Assembly (NCBI RefSeq): GCF_040779325.2
Contig: NZ_JBFONT020000001.1
Location: 372,001-436,000 of the forward strand
Direction: 5' to 3'
Length of the DNA: 64,000 nt
From: Aestuariibius violaceus
GTDB lineage: Bacteria > Pseudomonadota > Alphaproteobacteria > Rhodobacterales > Rhodobacteraceae
Of this stretch, positions 20,789-27,898 are shown one piece after another. The first letter of the stretch is position 1. Each line of letters starts with the position of its first letter. The translations under genes were made by a program, and so were the position numbers. The notes beneath the pieces are model-generated. The model was given only the letters and a program-made list of their open reading frames with translations. It had not been told where the DNA came from and did not search any database.

Positions 20789-21769
20789 TTATTCCGTCGC
20801 CGGAGTTTCCTCGTCCCGCCCTTCCGGGCCGGACGGTGTCGGCACGAACGGTGCGGCGCCGCCGTCCGGATCGCCGGGCGAGCCGTCATTCGGGTCGATC
20901 ACGGGTTCCAGCGTGGTATCACTCGTGCCCTCCCGGTCCGTCGGAACAGGCTCGCCATCCGCGGTCAGCCCCTGCGCCTCGATCCCATCGATCACCCGCG
21001 GCTCCGAAAACCGGATCGCCATCTCGGGTTCGTCCTCCGAACCAGCGGATGCGCCGTCGGTTGCATCACCGGCATTCGCATCGTCCTGCGTGCCCTCAGC
21101 GGCCGGCGCCTCGCCCTGCTCGCCCTCGGCCGGGGCAGTCTCGTCGGACGTCGCATCCTGACCCGCCTCGCCGCCAGTGGCCTCGTCCTCGCCATCGCCG
21201 CCGGTCCCGTCGGTCGAGCTGTCACTGGCCGGCGCCTCCGTCTCACCGCCAGTATCCTGACCGCCCGTCGCGTCCTCGGTGGCATCGGCCCCGTCGCTCT
21301 CGGTCGTCTCACCCTCGACTGGCTCACCATCATTATTGGCCTCCGGCGCAATCTCCGCGCCGCTGCCCTCCAGTTGCTCGGCCGGCGGATCGGCAACCTC
21401 ATCCGGCGCATCCTCGGCGATATTCCCGCCGACCTCGTCATTGGCCCCCGGACCAGGCGCGTCACCGACGCCCTGCACGCCCTCATCAATCTCGGTATTC
21501 GCGCCTTCCTCGATGATCGACTGCTCTTCGCCGGTATCGTCCAGCCCTTCCTGCGCCTGGTCGGCCGTCCCGTCCGGGAGCGTCCCCGCCCCGGTCGGCG
21601 GCACGTCGACCTCCTCCGACGCCGGGTTGCTTTCCACAGCAACCTCCCGCTCGGTCAGTGCCAGCAGCACCGCAACAAGCAGGATCGTCCCCGCGCCAAG
21701 CCCCAGGATCATCCAGAAAACGCTGATGCCCCGGTCACTCCGGGCCGGCTTCATGTCCATACCCGCCAT
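20789..21769 (-). CDS. Highly acidic, low-complexity single-pass membrane protein
   Basis: 326 residues of no known family. One transmembrane helix (about 18-40, FWMILGLGAGTILLVAVLLAL) follows a short basic N-terminus, so the body should face the periplasm. About 200 residues are almost only Asp, Glu, Gly, Ala, Thr, Ser and Pro, with next to no Lys or Arg, and are likely disordered. The last 80 residues are more complex (MAIRFSEPRVIDGIEAQGL). GGAGG precedes the ATG at 21769; 31 upstream codons are dropped. It may be a periplasmic spacer or polyanionic linker; function unknown. Confidence 0.75.
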   Translation of the reverse strand: MAGMDMKPARSDRGISVFWMILGLGAGTILLVAVLLALTEREVAVESNPASEEVDVPPTGAGTLPDGTADQAQEGLDDTGEEQSIIEEGANTEIDEGVQGVGDAPGPGANDEVGGNIAEDAPDEVADPPAEQLEGSGAEIAPEANNDGEPVEGETTESDGADATEDATGGQDTGGETEAPASDSSTDGTGGDGEDEATGGEAGQDATSDETAPAEGEQGEAPAAEGTQDDANAGDATDGASAGSEDEPEMAIRFSEPRVIDGIEAQGLTADGEPVPTDREGTSDTTLEPVIDPNDGSPGDPDGGAAPFVPTPSGPEGRDEETPATE

Positions 21770-21885
21770 CGGGTCACCTCCGTTATCGCTCGGCAGGACA
21801 ACGGCCACCCGCCCCCCGGGTTCCGCAGCACCTTGACGCGAGGCACCGCACCCGTCACTCAACCCCGACCCTGACCGGAGGCACC

Positions 21886-22593
21886 ATGTCCGACAAGCTC
21901 ATCGTCGCCCTCGACCTGCCGCATGCCGTCGCCGGGCTGGAAATGGCCGACCGCTTGGGTGATGCCGCATCGTTCTACAAGATCGGCCTGGGCATGCTGA
22001 CCGGCGGCGGGCTCGCGCTCGCGCGGGAACTCAAGGATGAACGCGGCAAGCGCATCTTCCTCGATATGAAGCTCTTCGATATTGGCGCGACGATCGAAGC
22101 CGCCGTCGCGGGCCTCGCCCAGTTCGACCTCGACTTCCTCACCGTCCACGGCGACCCCAACGTAGTGACCGCCGCCGCCCAGACGAAGGGCGAGATGAAG
22201 ATCCTCGCCGTCACAATACTCACCTCGCTGGACCGCGCCGACCTTGACGCCGCGCTCATCCAGCCCGGCGACGTGGCCGAAATCGTGGCAACCCGCGCCG
22301 CCCGCGCGCTCGAGGCCGGGGCCGACGGCGTCATCGCCTCCGCGCAAGAGGCCGCCGCGATCCGCGCCCTGCCGCAGGCCGACGGCAAGCTCATCGTCAC
22401 CCCCGGCGTCCGCCCTGTCGGCAGCGCGGGCGACGACCAGAAACGCATCGCCACCCCCGCCCAGGCCATCGCCGCCGGTGCCGATCACGTCGTCGTCGGA
22501 CGCCCCGTCTGGCGCGCGCCCGACCCTCGCGCAGCCGCGCTCGCGATCCAGTCCGAACTCGCCTCCCCCCAGGCCGTCGCCCCGAACGCCTGA
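21886..22593 (+). CDS. pyrF: Orotidine 5'-phosphate decarboxylase
   Basis: 235 residues. The DxKxxD catalytic motif reads FLDMKLFDIGAT, with LIVALDLP at the start, TVHGDPNVV, and the phosphate-binding TPGVRP and VVVGRPVW near the end. It makes UMP, the last step of pyrimidine synthesis. GGAGG precedes the ATG. Divergent from the acidic membrane protein and followed by a small gene that may share its transcript. Confidence 0.96.
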   Translation: MSDKLIVALDLPHAVAGLEMADRLGDAASFYKIGLGMLTGGGLALARELKDERGKRIFLDMKLFDIGATIEAAVAGLAQFDLDFLTVHGDPNVVTAAAQTKGEMKILAVTILTSLDRADLDAALIQPGDVAEIVATRAARALEAGADGVIASAQEAAAIRALPQADGKLIVTPGVRPVGSAGDDQKRIATPAQAIAAGADHVVVGRPVWRAPDPRAAALAIQSELASPQAVAPNA

Positions 22594-22677
22594 CCCCGGT
22601 GCCCTTGAAACTTTTGCCCGCCCATGCGCATTGACGCGTGGGAAGGGGCGAAAGGCCCGTCAATTGCAGGAGCCGGC

Positions 22678-22890
22678 ATGACAACGGCAACGCTGGGAAA
22701 GATCCGCTACAATGCGGGATCCGCCGCCTACGAGGCGCTGGCCGAATTCCGCGACAGCGGTGCGACCCGCCGCTACCCGTGCAGCGTCGAAGCCCCGCTC
22801 AACGCGCCGATGACCGCGATCAAGGAAGCACTCCTCCAGGACGCCGAAGACCGGGCTGCGACGCCCGGGACACTTTTCAGCCGGGTCTAA
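22678..22890 (+). CDS. Small conserved-looking protein downstream of pyrF
   Basis: 70 residues, one Cys, mixed charge, no membrane segment or motif I recognise (LGKIRYNAGSAAYEALAEFR near the start). AGGAG lies 5 bases before the ATG at 22678, and codon use resembles neighbouring genes. It starts 84 bases after pyrF on the same strand. Function unknown. Confidence 0.65.
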   Translation: MTTATLGKIRYNAGSAAYEALAEFRDSGATRRYPCSVEAPLNAPMTAIKEALLQDAEDRAATPGTLFSRV

Positions 22891-22913
22891 GAGCTACTAG
22901 GCGAAAGAGATAA

Positions 22914-22946
22914 AGCGCCGGGCGAGCGCCTGACCGGGGGCTGGCG
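22914..22946 (+). repeat. Partial copy of dispersed repeat family R1
   Basis: Contains CCGGGCGAGCGCCTGACCGG and CTGGCGC, the core shared with the longer copies at 23021-23088 (minus) and 31155-31219 (plus). Confidence 0.6.
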
Positions 22947-23020
22947 CAGCGACGGCCGAACGATGCGCTTGATGGCAGCCACGCTCGTCCCACAGGTGAA
23001 ACGGGCAGTGCTCCGGCCCC

Positions 23021-23088
23021 AAAGCGCCAGACCGCCGCGCCGGTCAGGCACTCGCCCGGGCAGCGGCGGTGCCGCTTGATTCCGGGCG
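23021..23088 (-). repeat. Copy of dispersed repeat family R1
   Basis: Minus strand begins CGCCCGGAATCAAGCGGCAC and ends GCGGTCTGGCGCT, nearly the same as 31155-31219. Together with the partial copy at 22914 it forms an inverted arrangement filling most of the 22891-23117 intergenic gap, which has no other feature. Confidence 0.75.
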
Positions 23089-23117
23089 TGTAGTGACAAG
23101 CGGCGAGCGACGTCCAC

Positions 23118-23384
23118 TCAAAGTCCACCCCTCACGTTCCGCTTGCACGTCTCCGGCGCCTTGCCCGTCCGGCTATAGGCCGTCGCCCGGCACGTGGCGC
23201 AATGGTACTCGCGGAAAGCGCCCCTGCCGGATCCCGTTTCGGACCACTGGCACGGGCGCTTCGTCGTCAGCTTTCGCCAGACGGGATCGGCCCGCGCCGC
23301 AACCTCGTCGCGGGCCCGGTCCCTCAGATAAAGCCTCCAGAACGCGAAGGCCAAGATCGAAACTGTGGCGATAACAAGCGGCAT
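23118..23384 (-). CDS. Small Cys-containing membrane-anchored protein, unknown
   Basis: 88 residues. The N-terminus (MPLVIATVSILAFAFWRLYL) is a single membrane helix or uncleaved signal. The rest is basic, with Cys in RPCQWS, YHCATCRATAYS and APETCKRN, a pattern that could bind metal. It lies 4 bases after nfeD on the same strand, so it probably belongs to the qmcA-nfeD transcript. No family recognised. Confidence 0.65.
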   Translation of the reverse strand: MPLVIATVSILAFAFWRLYLRDRARDEVAARADPVWRKLTTKRPCQWSETGSGRGAFREYHCATCRATAYSRTGKAPETCKRNVRGGL

Positions 23385-23388
23385 CGGA

Positions 23389-23667
23389 TCAGTCGTTGAT
23401 GTCCTTGTCCCAGTACTTCACCTGCCCCTTCTCCAGTTTGAAGAAGTGCCGCAAGCCAACATACATCACCGCCGAGATCACGGCGCAGATCACCAGGAGC
23501 GCGGGCATCGAGAAATCGGTCAGTACGCCGACCCCCAACAGAACCCCCACGATCGCGGCGCCGGACGCAAAGCCGAGTGCCACGAAGCCCGGAATGAGCA
23601 CTTCGAGGATCCCTAGCACAAGTGCCACGGACAGCCACACCCACCATTGCGTCCAAAGCTCCATCAT
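23389..23667 (-). CDS. NfeD-like short membrane protein
   Basis: 92 residues with two to three hydrophobic segments (LSVALVLGILEVLIPGFVALGFASGAAIVG, then SMPALLVICAVISAVMYVGL). This is the short NfeD1b/YbbK type with little or no OB-fold tail. It overlaps the stomatin-like gene by 4 bases (ATGA); NfeD and SPFH proteins are regularly paired and thought to act together in membrane microdomains. Confidence 0.88.
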   Translation of the reverse strand: MMELWTQWWVWLSVALVLGILEVLIPGFVALGFASGAAIVGVLLGVGVLTDFSMPALLVICAVISAVMYVGLRHFFKLEKGQVKYWDKDIND

Positions 23668-24557
23668 CCACGTCCTTTCAGCATCTTGAAGGCGTCGCCA
23701 AAGGCCTGGATGGCATCGGCGGGCACGACGATCGTCTGCTTGCCCTGGCCACCACCCAACGCCGTCAGCGCCTCGACCTGCTTCAGCGCCACCTGGTATT
23801 GTGCCGCCTCAAGCCCGTTCTCGGCAATAGCCGCGGCAACGACCTGCGTCGCATAGGCCTCGGCATCGGCCTGCACGCGGCGGGCCTTGGCGACCTGCTC
23901 GGCCTCGTAAAGCTGCGCGTCCGCCGACAGCTCGACCGACCGCTTCTGGCCCTCGGCTTCGGTCACCGCCGCACGACGGGCCCGTTCCGCGTTCAACTGC
24001 TGCAGCATCGCGTCGCGCGTCGCCTGGTCCAGGTTCACGTCCAGGATTTCCGCCCGCGTCACCTCGATCCCCCAATCGTCGACCTGCGCTTCCAACTGCT
24101 CCTGGATCGCCATGATCAGCTGCGACCGGTTCGACTGGACCTGATCCAGCTCCATCCGCCCGATCTCGGACCGGACGATACCGGCCACCGTCGTCGAAAT
24201 GGCGCCATCCACGTCACGGATCCGGTAGACCGTCTTTTCCGGCTCGGTGATCCGGTAGAACACGCTTGTATCGACCGTCACCAGCACGTTGTCGGCGGTG
24301 ATTGCATCCTGGCTCATCGTCGGCAGCTGCCGTTCCAGGATGGAAATCTTATGTGCCACCCGGTCCAGGAACGGCACGATCAGGTTGATGCCCGGCCCCA
24401 GAACCGACCGCAGCCGCCCGAATCGCTCGACCACATGCTTTTCCGATTGCGGCACGATCCGCACCGCGGTCGCGATCGCAAAAATGATCAGCAGAGCCAA
24501 CAGGATGAGAACCAGGTTCCCCCCGATCAGCTCGGAAATCAGTTGCTCTAAATCCAT
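23664..24557 (-). CDS. SPFH/band 7 (stomatin-like, QmcA) membrane protein
   Basis: 297 residues: an N-terminal membrane helix (LVLILLALLIIFAIATAV), the band 7 domain (IVPQSEKHVVERFGRL, GPGINLIVPFLDRV, DNVLVTVDTSVFYRI), and an Ala/Glu-rich coiled coil (RARRAAVTEAEGQKRS). It organises membrane domains or protects FtsH-type proteases. Start at the ATG at 24557 with AAGGGG upstream, six codons into the longer frame. Confidence 0.9.
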   Translation of the reverse strand: MDLEQLISELIGGNLVLILLALLIIFAIATAVRIVPQSEKHVVERFGRLRSVLGPGINLIVPFLDRVAHKISILERQLPTMSQDAITADNVLVTVDTSVFYRITEPEKTVYRIRDVDGAISTTVAGIVRSEIGRMELDQVQSNRSQLIMAIQEQLEAQVDDWGIEVTRAEILDVNLDQATRDAMLQQLNAERARRAAVTEAEGQKRSVELSADAQLYEAEQVAKARRVQADAEAYATQVVAAAIAENGLEAAQYQVALKQVEALTALGGGQGKQTIVVPADAIQAFGDAFKMLKGRG

Positions 24558-24606
24558 GATCTGTCCCCTTGTCACGAATTGTTACAAAAGGGCAGATATG
24601 GGGTAT

Positions 24607-25848
24607 TCAGGCCATTTTGAAGGCAGGGGTAGGGTTTACCTGACCTCTTTCCGGGCCGAGATGCGCCGCAACCACACCCGATACCGCCTGCGCCGTCGCC
24701 GCACTCAGCGTCCAGCCCAGATGCCCGTGCCCGGTGTTGTAGAACACGCCCGCCCGGCGCCCGGCGCCGACCCGGGGCATCATGTCGGGCATCATCGGAC
24801 GCAACCCGGCCCACGGCACGACATTCTCCGTCGACACACCGGGAAAGTGCGTCTCGCACCACTGCACCAGCGGCCGGATCCGGTCCGCCCGGATATCCCG
24901 GTTCTCGCCGTTGAACTCGGCCGTTCCGGCAATCCGGAACCGCCCGTCGCCCAGCCGGGACGTCACGATCTTGGCCTTGTCGTCCAGCAGCGACACCGTC
25001 GGCGCGGCCTTCCGGCTTTCCTCGTCGCTCAGATTGACCGTGATCGAATAGCCCTTCACCGGATAGACATTCACCCGGTCGCCCAGCTGCGCCGCGAACC
25101 GGCGGGACGCCACACCGGCGCACACCACGATGCCGTCAAACCGCTCCCCGTCGACCTCGACGGCCCCGTCCTCGGCCGACACCTCCTCGACCGCGCGGCC
25201 CATCTCGAACCGCACGCCCTGCCGCTCCAGCCACCCGGCCAGCCCACAGGTGAATTTATGGATATCCCCCGTCATGTCGCTTTCGGTCCAGAACCCGCCC
25301 AGCACTTCGCCGTGCAGTTCCGGGCAGCGCGCCCGCACCTCGTCCGCCGACAGCTCGACGCGCTCCAGCCCGCCTTCGCCCAGCAACGCATTCACCCGCC
25401 GCGCATGGGCCAGATCGGCTTGCGTCTTGTAGAAATGCAGGATCCCCGCCGGCGACCAGTCGAAATCCAGCCCCGCCACATCCGCCATCTCCGACAGCCC
25501 CGCCCGCGCGGCCACCGCCATCTTCGCCGTGGCGACCGTATTGCGCCGATACTTCGGGATATTCGCCAGAAACTCCGCCATCCACGACACCTTGTGCCAG
25601 GACGGCTTGGGGTTCACCAGAAGCGGCGCATCCCTCTGCGCCATCCACTTGATCCCCTTCAGCACCGTCGACAGCTGGTTCCACACCTCGGCGTTCGACG
25701 CCGACAGCTGCCCGCCATTGGCGAAAGAGGTCTCCATCGCGCAGTATCGCTGCCGATCAAAGATCGTCACATCGAACCCGCGGCGGTTCAGGTGGTAGGC
25801 GGTGGTGACACCGGTGATTCCGGCGCCGAGAACGGCAATATGCGACAT
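24607..25848 (-). CDS. DadA-like FAD-dependent amino acid dehydrogenase
   Basis: 413 residues. The FAD/NAD-binding motif GAGITGVTTAYHLNRRG opens the protein, and the C-terminus carries GLRPMMPDMMPRVG and NTGHGHLGWTLSAATA, characteristic of DadA/glycine-oxidase-type DAO enzymes. DadA oxidises D-amino acids to keto acids and ammonia and feeds electrons to quinones. The tandem glycine riboswitch directly upstream argues that the true substrate is glycine or a metabolite tied to glycine excess. GGAGG precedes the ATG at 25848, five codons inside the longer frame. Confidence 0.88.
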   Translation of the reverse strand: MSHIAVLGAGITGVTTAYHLNRRGFDVTIFDRQRYCAMETSFANGGQLSASNAEVWNQLSTVLKGIKWMAQRDAPLLVNPKPSWHKVSWMAEFLANIPKYRRNTVATAKMAVAARAGLSEMADVAGLDFDWSPAGILHFYKTQADLAHARRVNALLGEGGLERVELSADEVRARCPELHGEVLGGFWTESDMTGDIHKFTCGLAGWLERQGVRFEMGRAVEEVSAEDGAVEVDGERFDGIVVCAGVASRRFAAQLGDRVNVYPVKGYSITVNLSDEESRKAAPTVSLLDDKAKIVTSRLGDGRFRIAGTAEFNGENRDIRADRIRPLVQWCETHFPGVSTENVVPWAGLRPMMPDMMPRVGAGRRAGVFYNTGHGHLGWTLSAATAQAVSGVVAAHLGPERGQVNPTPAFKMA

Positions 25849-25880
25849 GGCTGGATCCTCCAACCTATGCCCCCTCCGTC

Positions 25881-26070
25881 ACTGGCCTGAGAGCTTCACG
25901 TCGCGGACTGCTCTGCCCACACGACGCTTTCTCCTTCGGCGGGTCCCGGTTGACCGGAACCACTCTTCGGAGTGTTGCAGACCGCCGGTCCCTTGTGCCT
26001 GAGAGTTTACCGGGGCGGTTGCTCCTTCGGCGGCACACCCTTTCCGATTGAGTGTACGCTCTCCCGGACG
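25881..26070 (-). ncRNA. Tandem glycine riboswitch
   Basis: Two glycine aptamers in series on the minus strand. The first opens with GGGAGAG near 26066, has GCCGAAGGAGCAA, and closes with AAACTCTCAGGCA near 25993. The second has GCCGAAGGAGAAA and closes with GAAGCTCTCAGGCC near 25884. These are the conserved P1/P3 signatures of the gcvT motif. The 3' end lies about 33 bases from the dadA start with the ribosome site in between, so control is probably at translation; no T-run terminator is seen. Confidence 0.92.
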
Positions 26071-26074
26071 GCCT

Positions 26075-26119
26075 GTTTCCTATAGGAAACCTCTATACCG
26101 CCCAAAAGTTTCCGTCCAA
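26075..26119 (-). promoter_or_regulatory. Promoter with palindromic operator ahead of the glycine riboswitch
   Basis: Minus strand: TTGGAC (26114-26119), 16-base spacer, TATAGA (26092-26097). The expected transcription start falls inside a perfect 16-bp palindrome, GTTTCCTATAGGAAAC (26075-26090), directly before the riboswitch. The palindrome could be a repressor site or a 5' hairpin in the transcript. Confidence 0.6.
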
Positions 26120-26225
26120 TGAATTTCAATCAACATCGACGTGAGCCGCGCTCTATCGCCGATCTGCCACAGCTATGGGGCGGGGTGATGAAAAGATGAC
26201 CGGTTCGGGAATGCAGCCTGTCCGG

Positions 26226-27245
26226 TCAGACCAGCAGGCGTTCCTCTTGCTCCGCACTCATCCCGCCCTTCAGATCCACTTCTCGGCGGCCCAGGTCCCA
26301 GTCCAGCAAGGGCGCAAGGGTCTCCTTCAGCGGTCTGCATATCAGCCCCGCGGCTGTCGCCTTCGCGGTGCTCACCTCAAGGAAATAGCGAAAATCCGAA
26401 AGAGGCGGCGCCATCATCGGAATATCGACCCACGGCGCGACATCCGATCTTGCGATCTTCTCCTCATCGACCCAGACGAACGCCGCCTCCGATTGCGACA
26501 GATCGCGGATCGCATGAAGAACCTCCGAGAAGGGCACGGGCGCACCCGTCACGTTCCAGATCCCCGCAAGACCGTCCGATGCACACAGAACGGCAAACTC
26601 AGCGGCATCCCTCACGTCAATCAGCTGAACCGGCCTGTCCTCCGGCGCAGGCGCAGGGATCGTCCGCCGCTCCCCACGCGCCGTATCGATGCGCCGCACC
26701 CACCAGGTCAGTCGATCGGTATAATCCCCGGCGCCCACCAGAAGCCCGACCCGCAAGGATGTGGCCCGGTCCCCCAGAACATCCTCCGCCGCAACCTCGC
26801 AGGCCCGCTTGAGCGGCCCATAGGACGCCCCATAGGCAAAGGCCGAGGCCCTGCGTTCCGGCGGAAGGCCGGCCGCCACCTCAAGATCATCCTCCGTCGC
26901 GCCCGGCACATCCGCCGTCTCGTCCAGCCCCTTCGTGCGAAACGTCCCATAGGCCGAAATCGACGAAATCAGCACATACCGTCCCACCCCATCTCCCAAA
27001 GCGGGCAAAAGCGATGTCAGCGCATCGGGCGAATAGGCACAGGAATCGAAGACCCAGTCGAAGGCATACCCGCCCAGCGCGTCCAGCGGTCCATACCGGT
27101 CGGCCTGAATGATCTCGGCGGACGCCCGGCTCACGCGATCCGTTTCTCCGCGCGAAAGAATGGCGACGGAATGCCCGGCATCGATCAACGCATCCGCAAT
27201 CGCCCCGCCAAGAAACCCCGTCCCTCCGACCACCAGACAGCGCAT
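26226..27245 (-). CDS. NAD-dependent epimerase/dehydratase-like protein (extended SDR)
   Basis: 339 residues. The Rossmann motif reads CLVVGGTGFLGGAIADAL, and YGPLK supplies the YxxxK catalytic pair. Resembles atypical SDRs annotated as sugar-nucleotide epimerases or as chloroplast CSP41-like proteins; the substrate is not clear. Start at the second Met (27245), which matches the family N-terminus. A perfect inverted repeat lies 18 bases upstream of the start, so the gene is probably under a dedicated regulator not encoded nearby. Confidence 0.8.
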   Translation of the reverse strand: MRCLVVGGTGFLGGAIADALIDAGHSVAILSRGETDRVSRASAEIIQADRYGPLDALGGYAFDWVFDSCAYSPDALTSLLPALGDGVGRYVLISSISAYGTFRTKGLDETADVPGATEDDLEVAAGLPPERRASAFAYGASYGPLKRACEVAAEDVLGDRATSLRVGLLVGAGDYTDRLTWWVRRIDTARGERRTIPAPAPEDRPVQLIDVRDAAEFAVLCASDGLAGIWNVTGAPVPFSEVLHAIRDLSQSEAAFVWVDEEKIARSDVAPWVDIPMMAPPLSDFRYFLEVSTAKATAAGLICRPLKETLAPLLDWDLGRREVDLKGGMSAEQEERLLV

Positions 27246-27262
27246 GTTCCAAGGCCTCACCC

Positions 27263-27288
27263 AATTGGTAAGTCACCACTTACCAATT
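27263..27288. promoter_or_regulatory. Perfect inverted repeat, likely operator
   Basis: Arms AATTGGTAAGT (27263-27273) and ACTTACCAATT (27278-27288) are perfect 11-mers around a 4-base spacer. The repeat sits just upstream of the epimerase-like gene and after the preceding minus-strand gene. The TTGGTnnnnACCAA type of symmetry suits GntR-type dimers; there is no T-run to make it a terminator. Confidence 0.65.
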
Positions 27289-27321
27289 CAGGCCAGAGCG
27301 GTCAATGCAACCCGACCGGCT

Positions 27322-27729
27322 TCAGAACAACCCGCCCGATTGCTTGAGCGACCGCAGGAACAGCCCCACGCCGCCCACCAGCAGCACGATGATGACCAGC
27401 AAATCGAACGCACTCATCCGGGCCAGCTGAAACGTGGTGTTGGCAATCACCCCGACCACCAGCGCCACGACCGACCCGACCGCCAGCCCCCAGCCGATCC
27501 AGTTGCGTGAATTGTAGAACACCATCCCCACACCGAACGCGAAGGGGATCAGAATCATCCCCGTCGTCACCGGAAACCCGCCGAGCGAAAACGCCACCAT
27601 CCCGAACCCGAAGACCGGCCGCACCACGATCCCGTTCAGCAGGAGATACCCGCCCGCGACCATCATCAACAAGCCCAGCAGGAACGTCCCCGTCCCGCCA
27701 TCGGTCCCACCTGCCCCGCGTCGCGCCAT
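27322..27729 (-). CDS. Integral membrane protein of unknown function
   Basis: 135 residues with four hydrophobic segments (LLGLLMMVAGGYLLL; MVAFSLGGFPVTTGMILIPF; WGLAVGSVVALVVGVIA; DLLVIIVLLVGGVGLFL) after a Gly-rich basic N-terminus. No family recognised by eye. GTGAGGA precedes the ATG at 27729. Confidence 0.75.
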   Translation of the reverse strand: MARRGAGGTDGGTGTFLLGLLMMVAGGYLLLNGIVVRPVFGFGMVAFSLGGFPVTTGMILIPFAFGVGMVFYNSRNWIGWGLAVGSVVALVVGVIANTTFQLARMSAFDLLVIIVLLVGGVGLFLRSLKQSGGLF

Positions 27730-27795
27730 ACCCGTCCTCACAATGCCTCAAGCGTACCTATCGCCGCTCAGCCGCCCTTTCCAGACGTCCCCCCT

Positions 27796-27888
27796 TCATC
27801 TGGCCACAAATACTCAAAGCCACCCCGCGCCGAGGCCCAAATGCGGCCGGGCGGGTGGGCGCTCGTGCCGCAGGCACGGCGGGCACCC
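27796..27888 (+). repeat. Copy of dispersed repeat family R2
   Basis: Begins TCATCTGGCCACAAATACTC and contains GCGGCCGGGCGGGTGGGCGC plus a GTGCCGCAGGCAC hairpin. It shares the start and the GCGGCCGGGCGGG core with 44553-44628. Occupies the gap between dctM and the membrane protein gene. Confidence 0.6.
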
Positions 27889-27898
27889 GGGCCGCCGC

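Noticed and set aside
20789..21769. Acidic low-complexity frame as a shadow of a plus-strand gene
   Set aside because: The minus frame has a good ribosome site and a credible membrane helix; the plus frames are Pro/Arg/Ser shadows of the same repeats.
24607..25848. Glycine cleavage gene downstream of the riboswitch
   Set aside because: The protein has DAO-fold FAD motifs, not GcvT, GcvH or GcvP features.
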